DNA of 64,000 nucleotides from Epiperipatus broadwayi (taxonomy: Eukaryota > Onychophora > Udeonychophora > Euonychophora > Peripatidae). The notes beneath the pieces are model-generated. The model saw only the letters and a list, made by a program, of their open reading frames with translations, was not told where the DNA came from and made no database searches. Made by a program: the position numbers and the translations under genes. The stretch spans positions 7,361,593 through 7,425,592 of the forward strand of contig JAQFVV010000031.1 of the NCBI GenBank assembly GCA_028023455.1, given 5' to 3'. Below, in pieces: positions 24,643 through 38,030 of this stretch (position 1 is its first letter; the number at the start of each line of letters is the position of its first letter).

Positions 24643-24775
24643 TAATATTTAAATATTAACATACTGCTACTTAAGATGGTGGAATATGTCAAAGCTGGCT
24701 ATAGCAAAAAATATTAATCTTCAATTTTGTATAGGTATTTTTTGAAAATTTTTGTAGTTTTATTCTAGTGAATTG

Positions 24776-24875
<100 letters not shown>

Positions 24876-24883
24876 TTTTTTTA

Positions 24884-25056
24884 TGATAAATGCTACTACA
24901 AGAGAAGGCATTTCAAATCATTTTTATCTTGGATTGCTCTTGTAGTAGCATTTATTAAAAAAAAGCTTGTTTAGAGCTAATTAGCATGCACTTAATTTTA
25001 CATATTTGTAAGTGTAAGCTATATATAAGTCATGTGGCATCTGACTTTTTATTATT
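24884..25056. mobile_element. small inverted-repeat element fragment
   Basis: A near-perfect hairpin has arms TAAATGCTACTACAAGAG (24,887) and CTCTTGTAGTAGCATTTATT (24,934). AAAAAAAAGCTTGTTTAGAGCTAATTAGC follows, and then TATATAAGTCATGTGGCATCTGAC (25,020-25,045), which is half of the MITE at 33.35 kb. The AAGCTTGTTTAGAGC part recurs reversed at 33,027-33,060. Confidence 0.6.
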
Positions 25057-26181
25057 ACAATATATATTGTACCAGACCATATTCCCTGCAGAATTCTTTT
25101 CCTAATCTTGCACTGAGCATGAAGTGACCAAGATTCAACAGGTAAAGAAATGGATATCAATTTAGCCAATTGTCTGTATTCATGTATGTTGGTATTTCCA
25201 GCTAAATTGATAGAAAGAGTGGATTGACAGGACTCTTCCAGTGTTTCATATTCTGTAGAAGCTAAGTAGGGAACCTATCTTCACTTACTTTTAAAACTGC
25301 AAAGTTATCTTTCATGGAGGTAGATTCTTCGTTGTGAATACTATTATCATTTTGAAGAATTTTTGTAGATTTTTTATATAAATTTTGATAATTTTTAGCA
25401 CATGCTATTTTAAATTTATATGGATTAGTATGAATTTTTTTTTTGAAGTTATAGATGATTTTTTTTTAATAAGGGTTCTGGCTTTCACGCTACAAATATT
25501 TAGTATGGCCATTTCCATATTCGGCTTATTTTTTTTTATGTATCTTGGAATGCGGGATTTATTCTGCAGTTCCATGTGACAACTAATAAAATAAGGCTTA
25601 CCTTATTCGAATAAGTAATTTTCCTGCCTTGATTCTTGATATTTGATATTAAGGAAGATTCTAGACTGATTTATGAGGGGCACTTTTATATTGCTGCTAA
25701 TCACTACAATGCTGGTTTTTCAAACAATAAGATTACATTTTAATTATAGCATTATCAAACATTTTGCTTTTGGTCAGATTTTTGCAAAAGCAATTAACAT
25801 TCTTTGTTTATGGAATAAAATTTGTTTTTAGAGAAGTAATTAAAAAAAAAAGAAAAATATACACATATGTTGGAACAATTGCTTTAATTATTTATTTTAC
25901 TAATATGTTCCAACATTTGATTCATTTGTTTAATAAGTTTGCCTTTCTTTATTTGAATTTTTCAGAGAAAAGCTAAATGCATAAAGTGATATATCATAAA
26001 AAATATACAAAATAGAAAAATAAAAAAAAATACATGGGTTTATTATACATGTACAATATTTAAATTTGTGTGTGTGGGTATTCTACTGCTCAGACTCAAC
26101 CTCCATTATTAATCTAGCACATTTTTATATTTGTTGTGCTTAATACGGACTTTGTGCAAGGCCATTGGCTAATGCCTGGCA

Positions 26182-26184
<3 letters not shown>
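25057..26184. other. AT-rich DNA with one short hairpin
   Basis: TATGTTGGAACA (25,866) pairs with TGTTCCAACAT (25,906) across a 28-bp loop. Nothing else is recognised. Confidence 0.5.

Positions 26185-26262
<78 letters not shown>
26185..26262. repeat. (TA)n microsatellite
   Basis: About 78 bp of uninterrupted TA. Confidence 0.97.
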
Positions 26263-26265
<3 letters not shown>

Positions 26266-26289
26266 TTAACATGGATTAAATTTAAGTGA

Positions 26290-27050
26290 AAGCTATTATA
26301 AACTCTCAGTGAGTTATGTATAAGTTAATATAAACTTAACAAGTGAAAAAATGTAGAATGGACCCATCCATATTTTAGCTTATATTATTAATCAATCTAT
26401 TTATTAATGTGTTACAACACTGAATGACTATTCTATATATTATAATGATTTCAGTACAATGGTAGACCATTCTGATATCACCTTAAACAATCAGAAGATA
26501 ATGGTCATGTTCAATTTTTAAAAACCTCTGAATTTTAAATTAAACAATATTTAATAGTTGTAAATATTAATAATAATATCTCAAATGTAGATGAAATGAA
26601 AATTACTGTGAATTAATAGTAAGCTATAAATAAGCTAATACAAGCTCATCAATAAACAGAAAAGTACAGAATAGATTCAGCTGAACTTTAGCTCAAATCA
26701 TATTTAAGCATTCAATTTATTGATATGTTACAATGTTCCCTATAATTTCTATATATTAATATGAATTCTGTACAACTGTAAGCCATTCTGAAATTATTAT
26801 AAACCATTAGAGAATAACAGGGGTGTCTTATTTTTAACAGACTCGAGGAATATTAAAATGAGGCAAGTCTTTACACTTGAATTATTTATAGTGATTTCAG
26901 AACCGCTTCATTTTACTGAGATCACAGAAATATATAGAATTTACACTTTACATAAATAAGATTCAAGCTAAAGGACTACTAGTTCATTCTGTACTTTCTC
27001 ATTCATTGGCAGGTTTGTATTACTTTGTATATAGATTGTTGGGGATTTAT
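26290..27050. repeat. two direct plus one inverted decayed repeat units
   Basis: 26,320-26,560 and 26,630-26,850 share the order AAGTGAAAAA(A)TGTAGAAT / AACAGAAAAGTACAGAAT, then TTTAGCT, TGTTACAA, CTATATATTA and ACCATTCTGA. An inverted partner piece lies at 26,965-27,045 (GTTCATTCTGTACTTTCTCATTCATTGGCAGG). Unit length is about 300 bp. Confidence 0.55.
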
Positions 27051-27639
27051 AATAACATCTGATTTAATTTAATGCATATAGGAGAAAGTATTTATCATGA
27101 AATTGAAAAATGCATGTAATACATAGTTTGTAAAAAAAATTAAGCACTTCAAATTTATGTTTAATTCTCTCAACTAGCTTACAAAATTTAAACTTAGCGT
27201 AAAATCGTTTAGAGCAATAAATATTTGTTTTATTAGAAATCTGGTTTTTGGAGACTTGAAGCATTTAAACATCTTTCAAAAATTGTACACTTTCTATTTA
27301 ATGTTATATCCAAATTCTATTTTTATATTTATCTTTCTTCTCTAAATTATTAAATTAATGAGTTATATAAACAAGAGTTTGAATTTAATGTAAGGACAAC
27401 TTGCCATGAAATGATTTGTGACTGTTTACAACTGTTTAAAAGGATTTAGGGAAAGGTTTTACTTTTAATGGTAAGCTTTAACGGAGTAAGATAATTTGTT
27501 ATTTTGTAATAATTTAGACATCAACAATCTAAACTCTAAAAGTTTCTAGAATAAATTATATTAAATGAAAACATTCAAATTGAAGTAAAAACAATGACAT
27601 CTAATCTCATATCTAAGAGAAAAACTCCCAACACAAAAA
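27051..27639. other. AT-rich DNA, nothing recognised
   Basis: No gene or repeat assignment. Confidence 0.5.
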
Positions 27640-28330
<691 letters not shown>

Positions 28331-29429
28331 CTTCAATTTTATTCTTCATCACTTTATCCAATAATGTTTTTTTTTAAATCTACATTTTTTAAATTTATTC
28401 TAAGTGATCAAATTTTATAACAAAATAATGTTTGCCAAGAAAAATATTTTTTTTTTGCTGTCAGCTAATCATTTTGATTGCATGCTATTTTTAAAAAATC
28501 TAGTTTACATCCAATTTGAAAAAAAAAAAAGTCATATCGCAATCAATTCAAATGATTATTCTGTATCCAACTCAGTTATTCATTTTTAATTTAAAAGTTT
28601 AGCATTCCGATAATATCACAATAACGTAAAACATTATGAACCTGTTTGAATTTCTACTAGCTTCCAATTGGCCATCCTAGTGAGTGTTGTTTTCTTTATT
28701 ACTTTTCTTTTCCAAGTGTTAATTAAAGAAATCTCTTTTTTGCAGTAGGATATTTAAAAAACCATTTATCTTAGGGATAAGGAAATATCCATGATCTTTT
28801 TTATTCATTTACTACTTTAATTAATAATTATTTTAGTAAGTGAAGACTTTTCTCATTGTAGCAAGTGAATATTTGTGTGCGTATGTTATAAATCAACTCT
28901 TTTTAACTTTAAAATTTTATATTATTCAATTTTTTGGATTGGATACTTCAAAGGTGGTTAGTATTCTTTGTTTTTCTATTCAAGATCTGTAATTATTTTA
29001 TTAATAAAATTTTGTGTTTAAAAGAATCTGAAGGTTCCATACTGTGAGAACCTTGGCATTTTTATAGAGTCACTGTAAGAGAACACAACCCCATTTTTAG
29101 GTAAAGCTATTTGCCAATATTCCCAATCAAAATATTCACAAACTTGAAAACAAATATTTTCTTCAATAATGTTACAAATATAATAAAATAAATATCTATT
29201 TTGTTTTACAAAATATTGAACTACTGTAAAAATAATATATATTCATATTTTGATAAATTTAAAACATTATATTATTTTAGTAAAACAGATTAGAATTAAA
29301 AGAAAATATACCTACATATGAGAAAAGAAAGGATTGTAATCTTAACATTTTACTAACTCTGACTTTTTGATCTAAAATGTGGACACTTAATAGAAAAGCA
29401 ATATGTAGATCTGAGATAATGAAGGATGA
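28331..29429. other. AT-rich DNA, nothing recognised
   Basis: No gene or repeat assignment. Confidence 0.5.
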
Positions 29430-29665
29430 AGATGAGTATGTTGAGAATAATAATAAGACATCAAAAGTAAAATAGGTGATGATAGATGAATAGTTGAAGT
29501 TTTAAACTGGATCCAAAAATAATGCACATGGTGTAGTAAAAAACCATAAGTCAGTTGGATGGATGAAATATATGTTTTCTGGTGTCACATATAGACTATA
29601 GAAAAGAGAAACTGGATTAAATTTGGAGATACCATCATCTGTAGAGAACAATAGTGATTAGAAAT
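29430..29665 (+). mobile_element. LINE 3' fragment (RTE-like C-terminus)
   Basis: The plus strand reads, with stops, IVEVLNWIQK, then VSWMDEI and NWIKFGDTII. This mirrors the RTE-like C-terminal pattern of IEIFNWIP then KWMDEI and WIELGETF seen in the minus-strand LINE next door. It lies tail to tail with that element. Confidence 0.55.
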
Positions 29666-30470
29666 GAAGATGGTTATTTATATTGATTAACAAATTAAAT
29701 GAGTAAAACAAATAAACACAATCATCCTTTATATTTTTTTTCTCCCAGACACTCTGAAAATCTGCTACAAATTCTAAATATGTTTAGCAGGGTAATATCA
29801 TCATCAACCACTATAAATCTACTGTAGGATGAAGGTCTCTCCAAGTTCAATCCAGCTCCTCTGATATTTAGCTTCTCTTCTCCACATAACTGCTGCACAC
29901 TTTCTTATTTCATCCATCTATTTCACAAGTGGTCCCCTTCTAGGTCTTTTACAATCTCTTGGTATTCAGTTAAAGATTTCAATTGTCCATCTATTATCAT
30001 CTCTTCTAGCAATATGTCCAGCCCAACTCCACTTCAGTGTTTTAATTTTTCCAATGAAGAAAATTACATTTTCAATCTCTTTTTGTTACTCCCAACATGC
30101 ATCTTTCCATACTTCTTTGAGTAGTCTTAAGTCTCTGTATTGCTCTTCGATTAATTTTCCAAGTGTCAGATCCATAAGTAAGAACTTGTAAAACACATTT
30201 ATTAAAAACCTCTCTTTTCAAACATATGGTATATTTTCTTTTAGTATCAAGTTATTTCTACCAAAAGCACTCCCACCAAATTTAATTCTATGATTAAATT
30301 CATCCATTATGTTTCCATCTGTATTAATAATCTGACCAAGGTATTTGTAACTGTTAATTTCTTTAAATGCATCATAATCAATCTTTATTTTTCATATTTT
30401 GAGAAAATCCATTAAACATTACTTTAGTCTTTTTAACATTTATCTTTAGTCCTACTTTCCCACTTTCATC

Positions 30471-30653
30471 TCATAACTCCTGCAACATTTTCTGCAGCTC
30501 GAAAGCATTATTTGCAAAAACAACTACATCATCTGCAAAATCTAAATGAATTAAATAATCTACATTTACTTTCACTCCTTCAGCTTCCCATTTTAATTGG
30601 ATAAAATATTTCTTGCAGCCCTGCTGTAAAACGTTTTGGAGATATGGAGTCAC
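30471..30653 (-). pseudogene. LINE reverse transcriptase, FADD segment
   Basis: 60 codons with WEAEGVKVNVDYLIHLDFAD then DVVVFANNAFELQKMLQEL. Both catalytic Asp residues of motif C are present. Confidence 0.8.
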
Positions 30654-30723
30654 TCTGTCTTACACCCTTCTTAATGTTGACTTTCCTAGGATCATTATGT
30701 AATCTAATTGTTGCTGTTGCATT

Positions 30724-31356
30724 TTATAAATATTCTTTAAAATATGACAAATATCCTGGATCTATATATTGATGATCCAATGCTTTAATCACTGAAGAAA
30801 TGTTTATAGAATCAAATGCCTTTTCATAATCTACAAATCCAAAGCATAATGGCAACTCATATTCATTTGTTTTTTCTATAACTTCTCCCAGTATCTGGAT
30901 ATGATCTACTGTATTAAAACCACTTTTAAATCCAGCTTGTTCTCTTGTTTGGTGGAAATTTAATGTTCTCTCTAGATGAGTTGTATTTATCTTGGTAAAA
31001 TTTTTGTATAAAACTGACAAAAGGCTGATAGGTCTGCAAATTCTAATATCTTCTTTATCATCTTTTTTAAATATTAATATTAATACTGCATTCTTCCAAT
31101 CATCTGGTATATATTTATCATTTAGACATTTGGTATATAACTTTGCTAATATTTTTTCTATTTCTTCACCTGCTTCTTTTAATATATCAATTATAATTCC
31201 ATCAATACCTGGAGCCTTTATTTTCTTCATACATTTAATTGCATGTCTCACTTCTTTATTTAAAATTCTGGGCAATTTGGAAGATGTAATAGCTATAGGA
31301 GGTACATGTTCTTTATTACTATATAATTCTTGATAAAAGTCTTCCACCCATTTCAT
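30724..31356 (-). pseudogene. LINE reverse transcriptase, fingers and motif A
   Basis: 210 codons. KCMKKIKAPGIDGIIIDIL is the LINE RT block 0/1; WKNAVLILIFKKDDKEDI with CRPISLLSVLYK is block 2; QAGFKSGFNTVDHI is next; and FVDYEKAFDSI is motif A with its catalytic Asp. The FADD box follows in the neighbouring frame at 30,653-30,471. Confidence 0.85.
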
Positions 31357-32087
31357 GATGTAATCTCTCTTTTTAGTAATAATTCCATCTTTTTTTTTCT
31401 TATTGCAAATATAAATTTTCTACCAATACCAAAATGTTGTTTTACCCTCTTGAGACTTTTATTCTCTACTACAGCTTTTCTTGCTAGTTCACAGTTATAT
31501 TTTCTTATATCATATTCAACTCTTTTCCTCACCATTTTACAAAATTTGAGATATTCAATTCTTTTTAATGCATCATTTTTATATATCTTCATATTCCTTC
31601 TTTTCTTCATAAATTCTCTAGTCTTAGTAGAAATTTTATTGCTGAATTTCTGTTTTTTCTACCAGCTAACTTTGTTGCAGTTTTTAAAAGTGTATTAGTT
31701 ATTTTCATATTAAATTCATTCAAATCTGATTCATGTTCAAAATCTACTAATACTTGAAACCGATTTGTAAGTTCTAATTTAAATTCATTAGAATGTTTCT
31801 GAAGATTAGAAATATCAACTGTAAATATTGTTTTTCTTCATAATTTTTTGTCTCTCTAGTTTTGCATTAACATGTATCTTACATCTTACTAATCGATGAT
31901 CACTTCCTGTGTTAAATTTATTAAGAACATTACAATCTTGAAATATGTAATTTATGTTAGTCAAAATATAATCCAATTCTGCTGTACCTTTATTTGATTG
32001 CTTCTATGTCCATTTTTTTAACATTTTTCTCAAAAAAAGAATTCATAATATAAAGTTTTTTTTTTCTGCAAACTCCACAAATCTATG

Positions 32088-32711
32088 TCATCTCTCATTT
32101 ATATTACCATAACCAAAATTACTTACATCACTTTCATCTTTCATTTGTTTACAAATTCTAGCATTAGAGTCTCCCATAACAATTTTAAAATGTTGTTTAG
32201 TCTGATCAAAAGCCTTTTGTACATCCATATAAAAATCTTCTACTACTTTATCACTATGAGAACTTGTTGGGGCATAAATCTGAATTATTTGCATTTGGTA
32301 TCTGCTATTAAGTTGTATAACTAATGTTGCCACTCTGTCTGATATACCATCAATCTCCACAATGTTGTTCTTCCACTTTTTTATTATAATAAGTCCTATT
32401 TTATTTGTATTTCCAATATGTGTACCTTTATAATAAAGTGTATGTCCACTTTTTAAGTCAATTGTCTCTTCACATTTTCTTCTAAATTCACAAAATCTGA
32501 TAATGTCCCATTTAATATAAGATAGTTCTTTTTCTAATTCTTGCAATCTTCCTTCACTTGAAAGTGATCTGCAGTTGTAAATACCTAAATAAAAAGTCAT
32601 CATCAAATGGCAGCCTGGGTCCGCAATCAGGGGATCCTTAGCACCCTCTGCCTTCAGCCACCAACCACTGCCTTGGTTGGTGACTTTACAGCCTCCTGGA
32701 AATAAGGTCAT
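32088..32711 (-). pseudogene. LINE AP endonuclease domain
   Basis: 207 codons. From residue 38 the frame reads MTFYLGIYNCRSLSSEGRL, the usual start of the fold (TWNVRTL type). It continues through DIIRFCEFRRK (normally GLCEVRRKG; the catalytic Glu is kept) and IIQIYAPTSSHSD to FKIVMGDSNARI, with the GDxNA catalytic Asp/Asn. The first 37 residues look like 5' UTR read-through and the true start is probably MTFYLG. It terminates in an NINER-type end before the linker. Confidence 0.8.
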
Positions 32712-33351
32712 GATTTATTTTTGTCTTTCATAATTGTATATATTAAAAAAATATTTATAATTTCACAAACATTCATTCTTCCTTATCAGGCAACTGAAAA
32801 AAAAGGCCATGGTGTTTTTTGATCTTAAACTCAGAGGTAAAAAGCCAATAAACTAACCACACTGTGAGCAGCCCATCCATGTCTATATACTATATAAATA
32901 ATCAAATAGTAATAACAGTTGCAATGACAAGAAAGTATGGAGTGGACATTAGGAATTTTCTCTGCTCAGTTTTTTTAAAGCCTCCAAGAGGAATCAAAGA
33001 GTAGCCTTTCAGTCAATAGCAATAGCTCTAAACAAGCTTTTTTTTATGATAAATGTTACAAAAGAAAATACCTGAAGCCTTTATCCATGGTGGTCCCCAT
33101 CCCCAGACTGTTTTTGAGCCATGTCTCTAGTCATTGAGGAGTTAGGTCATTAGTTTCAGAATACTAATTCAAACCAAACATTTATCCAATCCTTAAATAT
33201 TAAGAAAAAGATCTAAATTTTCAACACCAACATGTCTTCAAATTCAGTTCTTTAACTAAAGAAAATATTTGGGTCTGAACTGAATTCAGTGATCCCATAC
33301 ATTAGTATGCTTAGCAATTGAATATAGCCAAATCCTAATAGAAAAATTATA
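32712..33351. other. unassigned DNA with one short match to the 24.9-kb element
   Basis: GCTCTAAACAAGCTTTTTTTTATGATAAATGTTAC (33,027-33,060) is the reverse of 24,935-24,980. Otherwise unassigned. Confidence 0.5.
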
Positions 33352-33488
33352 ATATTAGTGAAAATTAGTCACATGTCACATGACCTCTATAGCTATTGTT
33401 TAGAGCTATTAGCAGGCTCTGTATATATTAAATATTGGTAATGCAAGCTATATAAGTCATGCGACATGTGACTAATTTTTACTAATAT
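33352..33488. mobile_element. 137-bp MITE with ~40-bp terminal inverted repeats
   Basis: The left end reads ATATTAGTGAAAATTAGTCAC... and the right end, reversed, ATATTAGTAAAAATTAGTCAC...; the match continues through CATGTC(A/G)CATGAC. About four mismatches fall in 40 bp. It is flanked by TA-rich DNA. A half copy lies at 25,020-25,045. Confidence 0.82.
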
Positions 33489-33689
33489 ATATATATATAT
33501 AACATCTTAGGAAAACGGTATTAGTACTATTTATAATTATATCATATATTGTATGAACATTAATCTTAAGGAATATTTAAATTGTTGTACAAATGTGTTA
33601 TTTTCTTAATTAACCAAACACAAAACATTATAAAAAAAGAAAACTAAATATTATTTAATCAATTATAAAATATCAGAGCTTCCCTAAAA

Positions 33690-33780
33690 TTTAAGTGGTT
33701 CAACATCAGTGTATAAGCAGGTCGCGTGATGCGTTAACCACTACATCAATGAATCTGTTAGAGCTTCGTTATAATAAAAT
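33690..33780 (-). repeat. possible tRNA-derived SINE fragment
   Basis: On the minus strand GATGTAGTGGTTAACGCATCACGCGACC resembles a tRNA-Val-like A-box region, and GATGTTGAACCACT some 35 bp later is a poor B box. No cloverleaf can be closed. It could be chance. Confidence 0.3.
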
Positions 33781-35709
33781 TTGAACAATAATTTTCTACA
33801 AAATATTAAATAAACCAATTCTAAGTGAAATACTGACACATTAATTTTCATATTAATTTATTTTTATTCGTTTTTGCCTACGAACTCAGAGTTTGCCATC
33901 CGAAAACTTTAAAATAAAATAAAATAAGTGTTGCTGTACAAATCTAATGATGTACATTAAATTAGAAAAAAAAAAAGGATTTTCGTTTAAACTTTAAGAA
34001 TAAACACCCACACTTGTGTGAATGTGTATTTCCTTTTTACAGTAAAATCATTAAATTGCAATTTACATAGATCAATAACAAATTTCCATTTTTAGACAGA
34101 AAAAATCGAATTCTGCATCTTTCTAATGAAATGTTGAGCAATTTTACAAACAAATTAAATTGATTATTTTAATTTTTTCTTTTTTTTCTTTTCTTTTTTA
34201 AATAATACTCTCTTTTAAAATGAATAAGGACTTAATGAAGTCAGAAGAGAATCCATCTTCTGGTTGGAATCTTTACAAATCCTTTTATAAATGGTTTTCA
34301 ATAGCTGTCTCTTACAGAAAGAAAATTGTGAGAAAAAAGCACTTAGACTATGGAAATATTCAAAATGTTTATTGAACTGCGGTTATATTCCAAGGTAGAT
34401 GTGATATAACGACATTCAAAAGAAATAAAATATTGTATATATATATATGTACAAAAAATATATATAGCAATAAAAATACTAGCAAAAATCAAAATATATA
34501 TATATATAACGATTTAATTTTTTTGTTCTTAGACAAATAGACCGTTTCTGACAAAAACTATTAACAAAACATATATAAAACACACACATATAACAACAGC
34601 AAATCATTTCTAACATTAAAATAAGTTTTAATAAGTTTTACCCTCAGATCCAAAATGATCAATCTGAAGAGTTTCTATGACTCTTTTTATTAATTTTTTA
34701 TCTCATTCATAAAAGTTGGAATTTTCAACATGAAATATTACAATCCAGAATTATGTTCATGATTATATATGTAGACTATGCTAATCTCTCTACTTTAATT
34801 CTACTTTTGTGAAGTTTAACTCCTTTATTTAGATAAAATATATAACATGGGCAAGAAATTTCTTACACTTTATTTAATATTGAATTTAAAATATTATACC
34901 GTGGTTTTTTTTTCGAGCAAATATAATGTTTCCCTTACCTGCAAACAATTTATTTATTTTTATTAAATAATCGATACATTTTTGATTTAAAATACAAATA
35001 CATTAAAACGGGCTTACGGTGTTACTCCCCTTTTTAAATATATACAGTTCTTTATAAAAAATGTATGAAGATGTAAACTCTGAGATTAATGGGTATTAGA
35101 AATAAACACATACTATTTTTAAAGTTAATATCCTAATTTATAATAGCCAGACTGAATATCCTGCCATATTTCTTGACCATCATGACCATCAAACCTGTAT
35201 AAATACAGAGAGAGTGTATCCTTTGACATTAGAGATGCTATTTATTTATTTAAAACTTATCTATCATACTGCATATTAAGGTGTCATCTTTAAAACGAAA
35301 CATTTATAAATCACATTCAAATTTCTCCATAGCTTCTTAGATGTTAGTCGCGTTATTTATCCACTGCTAACTGAAAACAAGAACATAGCAATGCATCACT
35401 GGGTGTGTGTGTAGCTATATTCAACATGGTTTGAAATTAGGAAAGTGAACAACTAGACTTGCAATAATATAAATATAATAAACAAAATTTATTTACAATA
35501 TTTACACATTTTATATGACATGAATGAGTCCAATGCATGAAAGGATAAAATATATCTGTATATTTCATATTAGAGAAATTTAATTAGATTGAATTTGCCT
35601 CATGAGCACTAATATGATATATCCATTATAAAACAATTATATAATTATTATAGTTAACTATAATAATATAAATAAGGATCAGCAAAATATTGATCAATCA
35701 CTAAACAAA
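33781..35709. other. AT-rich DNA, nothing recognised
   Basis: Several short TA tracts lie around 34,430-34,510; no gene. Confidence 0.5.
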
Positions 35710-35711
35710 TA

Positions 35712-36769
35712 CACCTGGGTCTCATTTTATGTGGTAGATAGGTTCCTCAGAAAACACGCACAAAAGAAATCACATGAAAATAGACTTAACTTACCTTGAA
35801 TAATGGGGGATAGGTTCTGTAATTTTCAGAAGTTACATAAAAGCAAAGCAACAAGGAAAAATTACTTTAAAAATCGCATTAAAAAAATAAGGAAATAAAG
35901 TATGACTAATAAAAAAATTCAAATATTTGAAAAAAAAAAATAATAGAAGACAAGCTTTTTTTTATTAAATACAGTATTTAATTTTACATTTTTCATATAT
36001 ATTTTAATCATTACCACTATTTTGCAATATGCGTTCATTTGTGAACTGATAAGAAATCAGATTTGTGATGTGATGACCAATTAGCACCACTTTCAGTCTT
36101 GTGCTCTGTTAATGGTTTTCTGTTTCTATATTTAAAAAAATGAGATTGCAATCAAAACAAAAAGATTATACATTATCATTAGAAAAATTATTTTTAGTTT
36201 AAAAAATCAATAAAATCTTCGTTATTCATTTTAACAATCTAACAAATTATTTCTGTTATACCTAACAAAATACGTTTTAAGAGTTTAAAATTTTTGAATA
36301 TTTATTGTGATATTTTTATACGTAAGTATAATCTATTATTATTATTTACTCATTAGTATAAGTAGGTTATTTACATAGAAGCTAAGATTCTAAATACAGC
36401 TTCAGGCCATATTCACGTTAGCTGCTAATATAACATTATATTTTTGAAAAAAAAAGTATTTCAAGTCAAAATAAGTTATTAATAATTTAAATTTTTTGAT
36501 ATCTAATAAATATAGTGACATATGAAAGATATTAAGAAAAAATATAAATATTACCAAAAAATATTTTTTTTTTAGAAGATCAAAATAAACTTGCTCTGTA
36601 GAAGGAAGACTGCAGGTCAGTTGAAATGTAGGTGTATGTATATGTACAAATAAAGAGTTTTGCTAAAAAGTGTTTGAAGCAGTTTGGATAAATTGTATTT
36701 ATAAAAAAATATAAATCACATAACTTCAAAATTGCATTAAAATAAACTGCATAAAATGAGTCCCAGGTG
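35712..36769. mobile_element. 1,058-bp non-autonomous DNA transposon, 20-bp TIRs, TA duplication
   Basis: The left end is CACCTGGGTCTCATTTTATG (35,712-35,731). The right end reversed is CACCTGGGACTCATTTTATG (36,769-36,750), one mismatch in 20. Both are flanked by TA (35,710-35,711 and 36,770-36,771), the target duplication of the Tc1/mariner/pogo group. No transposase frame lies inside, so it would depend on a helper. The superfamily call rests only on the TA duplication. Confidence 0.75.
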
Positions 36770-36771
36770 TA

Positions 36772-37952
36772 TATCAAAATTATAATAAGTATTGTCTATT
36801 AATAATTGAATGAGAAATTAATTATAAATTGTATTTATTTTAGTGTTGTAAAAAATGTCAAGAAAATGAAAAGAAATTAAATGCATATTTAAATAAATAA
36901 AAAAAAACATTTGCTAAAATTATTTCAGGAATATTAATATTAAATTCAATATTTATTATAAAGGTTATTATTAGGTTTTATTTAATAATTCCCTTTTATT
37001 TTAAATGGAAATTTATCTCATCAAAATTAGAATTCTGATTCTACACATTATTAAAAATATGGGTTTGAACTTCCTTTAAATATTAATTTGTAAGACAGTT
37101 TTTAAAGATTTTATTCCCTGGATATAATGATGGTGTGACTGAATTATGCATTCAATAGTAATAGGCTGATAAAAATTATGTGAAAAATGACAGGTATTTT
37201 TACTTCTAGATGTTCAATAGTTGTTGCATGTTGTAATGAGACACTTTTAAAATTGGCATCTGCAGGAAATTAAGTAAATCCAGGTTTAGTGTACACTAGT
37301 TACATTTTTTTCACACCATCATAATTTGAATTTCAGCTATTGTACAATTTTGTAATTCACAAGTTATTTCAGTAATTTTAATCATGTTAACTTTGTGGGG
37401 GTGCTGTCAAACAGAGGTTGTTTCAGGTTGAATTGATCAAAACGTCCTTAATTATGATGATATTATAACTTTTTTAAAGAAATAAATTTTTTTCCCAAAG
37501 ATTTCTTTCTAAACACCAAAATTAAAAAAATATATATTGGTATCTCTTACACCTATTTTTTTTATGAATGCTTATCCAATTTACATATAATAAATCTGGG
37601 AATTTAACAAAAAAAAATATACATTTTTTTTCTTATAAGAAAAAAGGTTCATTACTTATAAATAAGAATGAAATAAATAAATAGGTTGTAATTTTTAATA
37701 AAAAAATAATTAACCCAACTAGGTGACTAGTGCTTATATTATTTTTTTCTTTCTTTCTTTATAAAATGGCTCTGTTAGTGTGTGTGTGAAATGCATGAAG
37801 GCCAGGCTAGCTTTATTGCAAAAAGATGTCTGAACCATAACAAACTGTTATCTACCATGACTACTTAAAATATACTAATGAACTGATACCTAATATAATT
37901 ATGTTCTAAGTTACCTTTAATATTTAAGGCAGAAGTCTTATCAAATCGGAAG
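36772..37952. other. AT-rich DNA, nothing recognised
   Basis: No gene or repeat assignment. Confidence 0.5.
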
Positions 37953-37985
37953 ATATATATATATATCTATATATATATATCCATG

Positions 37986-38028
<43 letters not shown>
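37953..38028. repeat. (TA)n microsatellite beside PLE-A2
   Basis: Interrupted TA tracts, with a stray ATCCATGAAAATATA copy of the PLE-A end at 37,979-37,993. The tract abuts the 3' end of the minus-strand family A copy. Confidence 0.9.

Positions 38029-38030
<2 letters not shown>

Larger units (their letters stand above)
29800..32711 (-). mobile_element. RTE-like non-LTR retrotransposon (LINE), frame-disrupted
   Basis: The domain order on the minus strand is AP endonuclease (32,711-32,088), a basic linker (31,610-31,353), RT (31,356-30,470, ending in FADDVVVFANN) and a C-terminal tail (about 30,200-29,820) reading GHIARRDDNRWTIEIFN then GETFILQ. This order and the tail match RTE-type LINEs common in animals, whose endonuclease nicks the target for RT priming. 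Frame changes lie near 32,085, 31,355 and 30,660, and stops occur in the tail, so it is not functional as read. A short ATCATCATCAACC stretch at 29,800 may be the 3' tail. RTE is my best clade call; a related clade is possible. Confidence 0.82.

Noticed and set aside
33690-33780. Functional tRNA gene
   Set aside because: Only an A-box-like region is convincing; stems do not pair and the B box is poor.
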